The notes under the pieces were generated by a model. That model saw nothing but the letters and a program-made list of their open reading frames with translations. It searched no databases and was not told where the DNA came from. Positions 62,105 to 64,000 of a stretch of DNA of 64,000 bases are shown piece after piece; within the stretch, counting starts at the first letter, position 1; the number at the start of each line of letters is the position of its first letter. A program made the translations under genes and the position numbers. Source of the stretch: Sinotaia quadrata (Eukaryota > Mollusca > Gastropoda > Architaenioglossa > Viviparidae). Location of the stretch: NCBI GenBank assembly GCA_028829895.1, contig CM054181.1, positions 112,807,860-112,871,859 on the forward strand. The letters are read 5' to 3'.

Positions 62105-62990
62105 TGACCAGTAGTACATGCGCAGCTAAAGATGGCCGTTAATGTAATGCTGTTGTTGCTTTTAATTAATTGTAAGAGGTCAAAGGTAAATCTTTGTTGC
62201 AAAAAGAAAAAAAAAATAATAGCATACGATCGATTCCATTTGAGTACAGACTCACGATGTCTTCAAAACGATGACAGTACAAGTTTCAATCCTGTATCTA
62301 GAGATAGTGTCATTATTTCAAATCACTTATCATCGATCTTTTCGCAGACATCGACAAGCGCTGGTAAATTAATTACCTTGATGCGAATGTAAGGTTGGTG
62401 GGCGGAAGTGATAGGTGGGTAGGAAGAGCGGTAATGGAAACAGTACTAACGGAATGTAGCTGTCAACAGTATGAACGAGTCGACTTCTGTATGGTGTGGA
62501 CACCCACGGGGAAAATACTAAGCGAAACTAGAAAACATTCGAAATGAAGTTAGTGGGTTCTAGACAATCACAATACTGCTGATACAGGTAAAAGTAATGA
62601 GCGGCTAGCACGTCATCGCAGTGTTACGTAGTAGATACGAGTAAAAGGAATGAGCGGCTAGCACGTCATCACAGTGTTACGTCGTTGATGGCCATATTGT
62701 GCTGTAATGATGGTGGTGGTGTTCGTGAACATTTAATAAAATATCTTGTATCTTATACAAGTTCTAAGTTTTTACAATAATTATACGCTAAAAAAAGAAC
62801 AAAGATCTTAATGCAAACTATTTAAAATACATAAGAAACTGAAGATAATATAATGAATTCACATGGCACAATACCAATACATAAAAATGATAATCAGGAA
62901 TACAAAGAATTTACAAATGCACACAACAGAACAAAGAACCTATCTACTCTAGCGTATGGGTCTAGAAAATAATCCTGGAGCATATCAACC
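62105..62990. other. sequence between the hAT element and the LINE remnant
   Basis: A + strand ORF at 62132-62392 begins MAVNV like the 43.6-kb candidate exon, but passes through a lysine run from an A-rich tract and has no recognised homologue, so I do not call it a gene. Two copies of gagcggctagcacgtcatc-cagtgttacgt lie at about 62,598-62,690. Confidence 0.4.
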
Positions 62991-63310
62991 TCAAAGTCAA
63001 CCGAATCCAGGTAGATGGACCCTGATAACCTAAGGGAATGTTGCTAGAGAATTGTTTTAGGAATGCTAGAGAAACGCCTGTTGGCTGGAGTGTACACGTG
63101 CGTGAGATCTGGCAGGTATTTAGGGCTGGTAACAGTGAAGTCTCTTGACATGATCAGTTTCCAAAGATCAGAGAATAATCCTTCCCGCAATGTTTGGACC
63201 TTCTGAAGTTTTTGTTTTGTTTTGTTTTGTTTTTGCACACGACACTGTTGTAGGCCAGAGAGAAGAGAGTTGCAATAATCAAATCGAGAAAGCACTAGTG
63301 AACAACACAG
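62990..63310 (-). pseudogene. non-LTR retrotransposon (LINE) reverse-transcriptase fragment
   Basis: The minus-strand reading 63044-63295 contains SRFDYCNSLLSGL, then LQKVQ, and later PKYLPDLTHVYTPA. These are hallmarks of the C-terminal part of the ORF2 reverse transcriptase in CR1/RTE/Jockey-type LINEs, normally followed by a region on the fate of long transcripts. The YxDD catalytic region is absent, and a (TTTTG)n expansion at about 63,210-63,235 inserts a Lys/Gln/Asn run. It is a short, old 3' fragment with edges that are not sharp. Confidence 0.72.
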
Positions 63311-63394
63311 CGGTTTTATAGCATCAAACAGTTAAAAGAAAAAAGACATACACACACAAAAACAACTTGCGAATAGTGCTGATACACCTTGGCT

Positions 63395-63870
63395 CCGGAC
63401 AATCCTGCTCTATATGCTGATATCAAACGCTCCAGACAATCCTGCTCTGTATGCTGTTGTTGTCAAAACTCCAGACAATCCTGCTCTGTATGCTGTTGTT
63501 GTCAAAAGCTCTAGACAATCCTGCTCTGTATACTGTTGTTGTCAAAACTCCAGACAATCCTGCTCTGTATGCTGTTGTTGTCAAAAGCTCTAGACAATCC
63601 TGCTCTGTATACTGTTGTTGTCAAAACTCCAGACAATCCTGCTCTGTATGCTGTTGTTGTCAAAAGCTCTAGACAATCCTGCTCTGTATACTGTTGTTGT
63701 CAAAACTCCAGACAATCCTGCTCTGTATGCTGTTGTTGTCAAAAGCTCTAGACAATCCTGCTCTATATGCTGTTGTTGTCAAAAGCTCTAGACTAACCTC
63801 TATATGCTGTTATTGTCAAAAGCTCCAGACAAACCTCTGTATGCCGTTATTGTCAAAAGCTCTAGACAAA
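63395..63870. repeat. minisatellite with a 79-bp higher-order unit (39 + 40 bp)
   Basis: Two related subunits alternate: one with caaaactccagacaatcctg and tatgctgttg, the other with caaaagctctagacaatcct and tatactgttg. The same landmark recurs at 63471, 63550, 63629 and 63708, exactly 79 bp apart. The right end breaks into diverged single subunits. Confidence 0.94.
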
Positions 63871-64000
63871 TCTCATAAGGAGTGTCATAATCTCCCTTTA
63901 AATCGTACGATGGTGGGTGATTAATTTCGCCATTATACTTTTAATAAATGTAAATTGGTTTTAAGTCTTGTGTGATAAATAATCGGGAAGCGCTATTCCG

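Overview
The window is nuclear DNA from an animal. It has spliced genes with GT-AG introns, AT-rich introns and spacers, and many micro- and minisatellites, plus an animal-type hAT transposon and a LINE remnant. The protein sequences, the compact single-exon gene and the repeat landscape fit a marine invertebrate, most likely a mollusc. That assignment is inference; no species can be named from sequence alone.

Layout. (1) Positions 1-13.6 kb hold the last eight coding exons (+ strand) of membrane-bound transcription factor site-1 protease (MBTPS1/S1P): the lumenal C-terminal region, the single transmembrane helix and the basic cytosolic tail. The catalytic exons lie upstream of the window. 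(2) 13.6-21.4 kb is AT-rich DNA with no recognisable gene. (3) 22,022-23,587 (- strand) is an intact single-exon gene for a 521-residue ankyrin-repeat/SOCS-box protein, a probable Cullin-5 ligase receptor with an N-myristoylation signal. It converges with MBTPS1. (4) 23.6-30.3 kb is spacer with two minisatellites. (5) About 30.3-32.85 kb is the promoter, 5'UTR and large first coding exon (+ strand) of a gene I recognise as the KIAA0513 family, from the residues just before its splice donor. (6) 32.85-59.6 kb is probably the very long first intron of that gene. It is packed with more than twenty tandem-repeat arrays and contains a short probable alternative first coding exon at 43,618-43,769 beside a perfect CRE. 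(7) 59,626-62,096 is a complete but inactivated hAT transposon with 15-bp terminal inverted repeats and a perfect 8-bp target-site duplication. (8) 62.1-64 kb contains a LINE reverse-transcriptase remnant and a higher-order minisatellite.

The genes are not an operon and need not act together. MBTPS1 cleaves membrane-anchored precursors in the Golgi, the ankyrin/SOCS protein probably directs ubiquitination at a membrane, and KIAA0513 is a poorly characterised protein enriched in brain in mammals. From memory, MBTPS1 and KIAA0513 are about 1 Mb apart on human 16q24, so their proximity here may be a remnant of ancient linkage. I found no CRISPR array, rRNA or intact tRNA, and no clearly new biological system. 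The most notable points are the linkage, the lipid-anchored SOCS-box protein, the candidate alternative first exon and an intronic array of about 22 AP-1 consensus sites.
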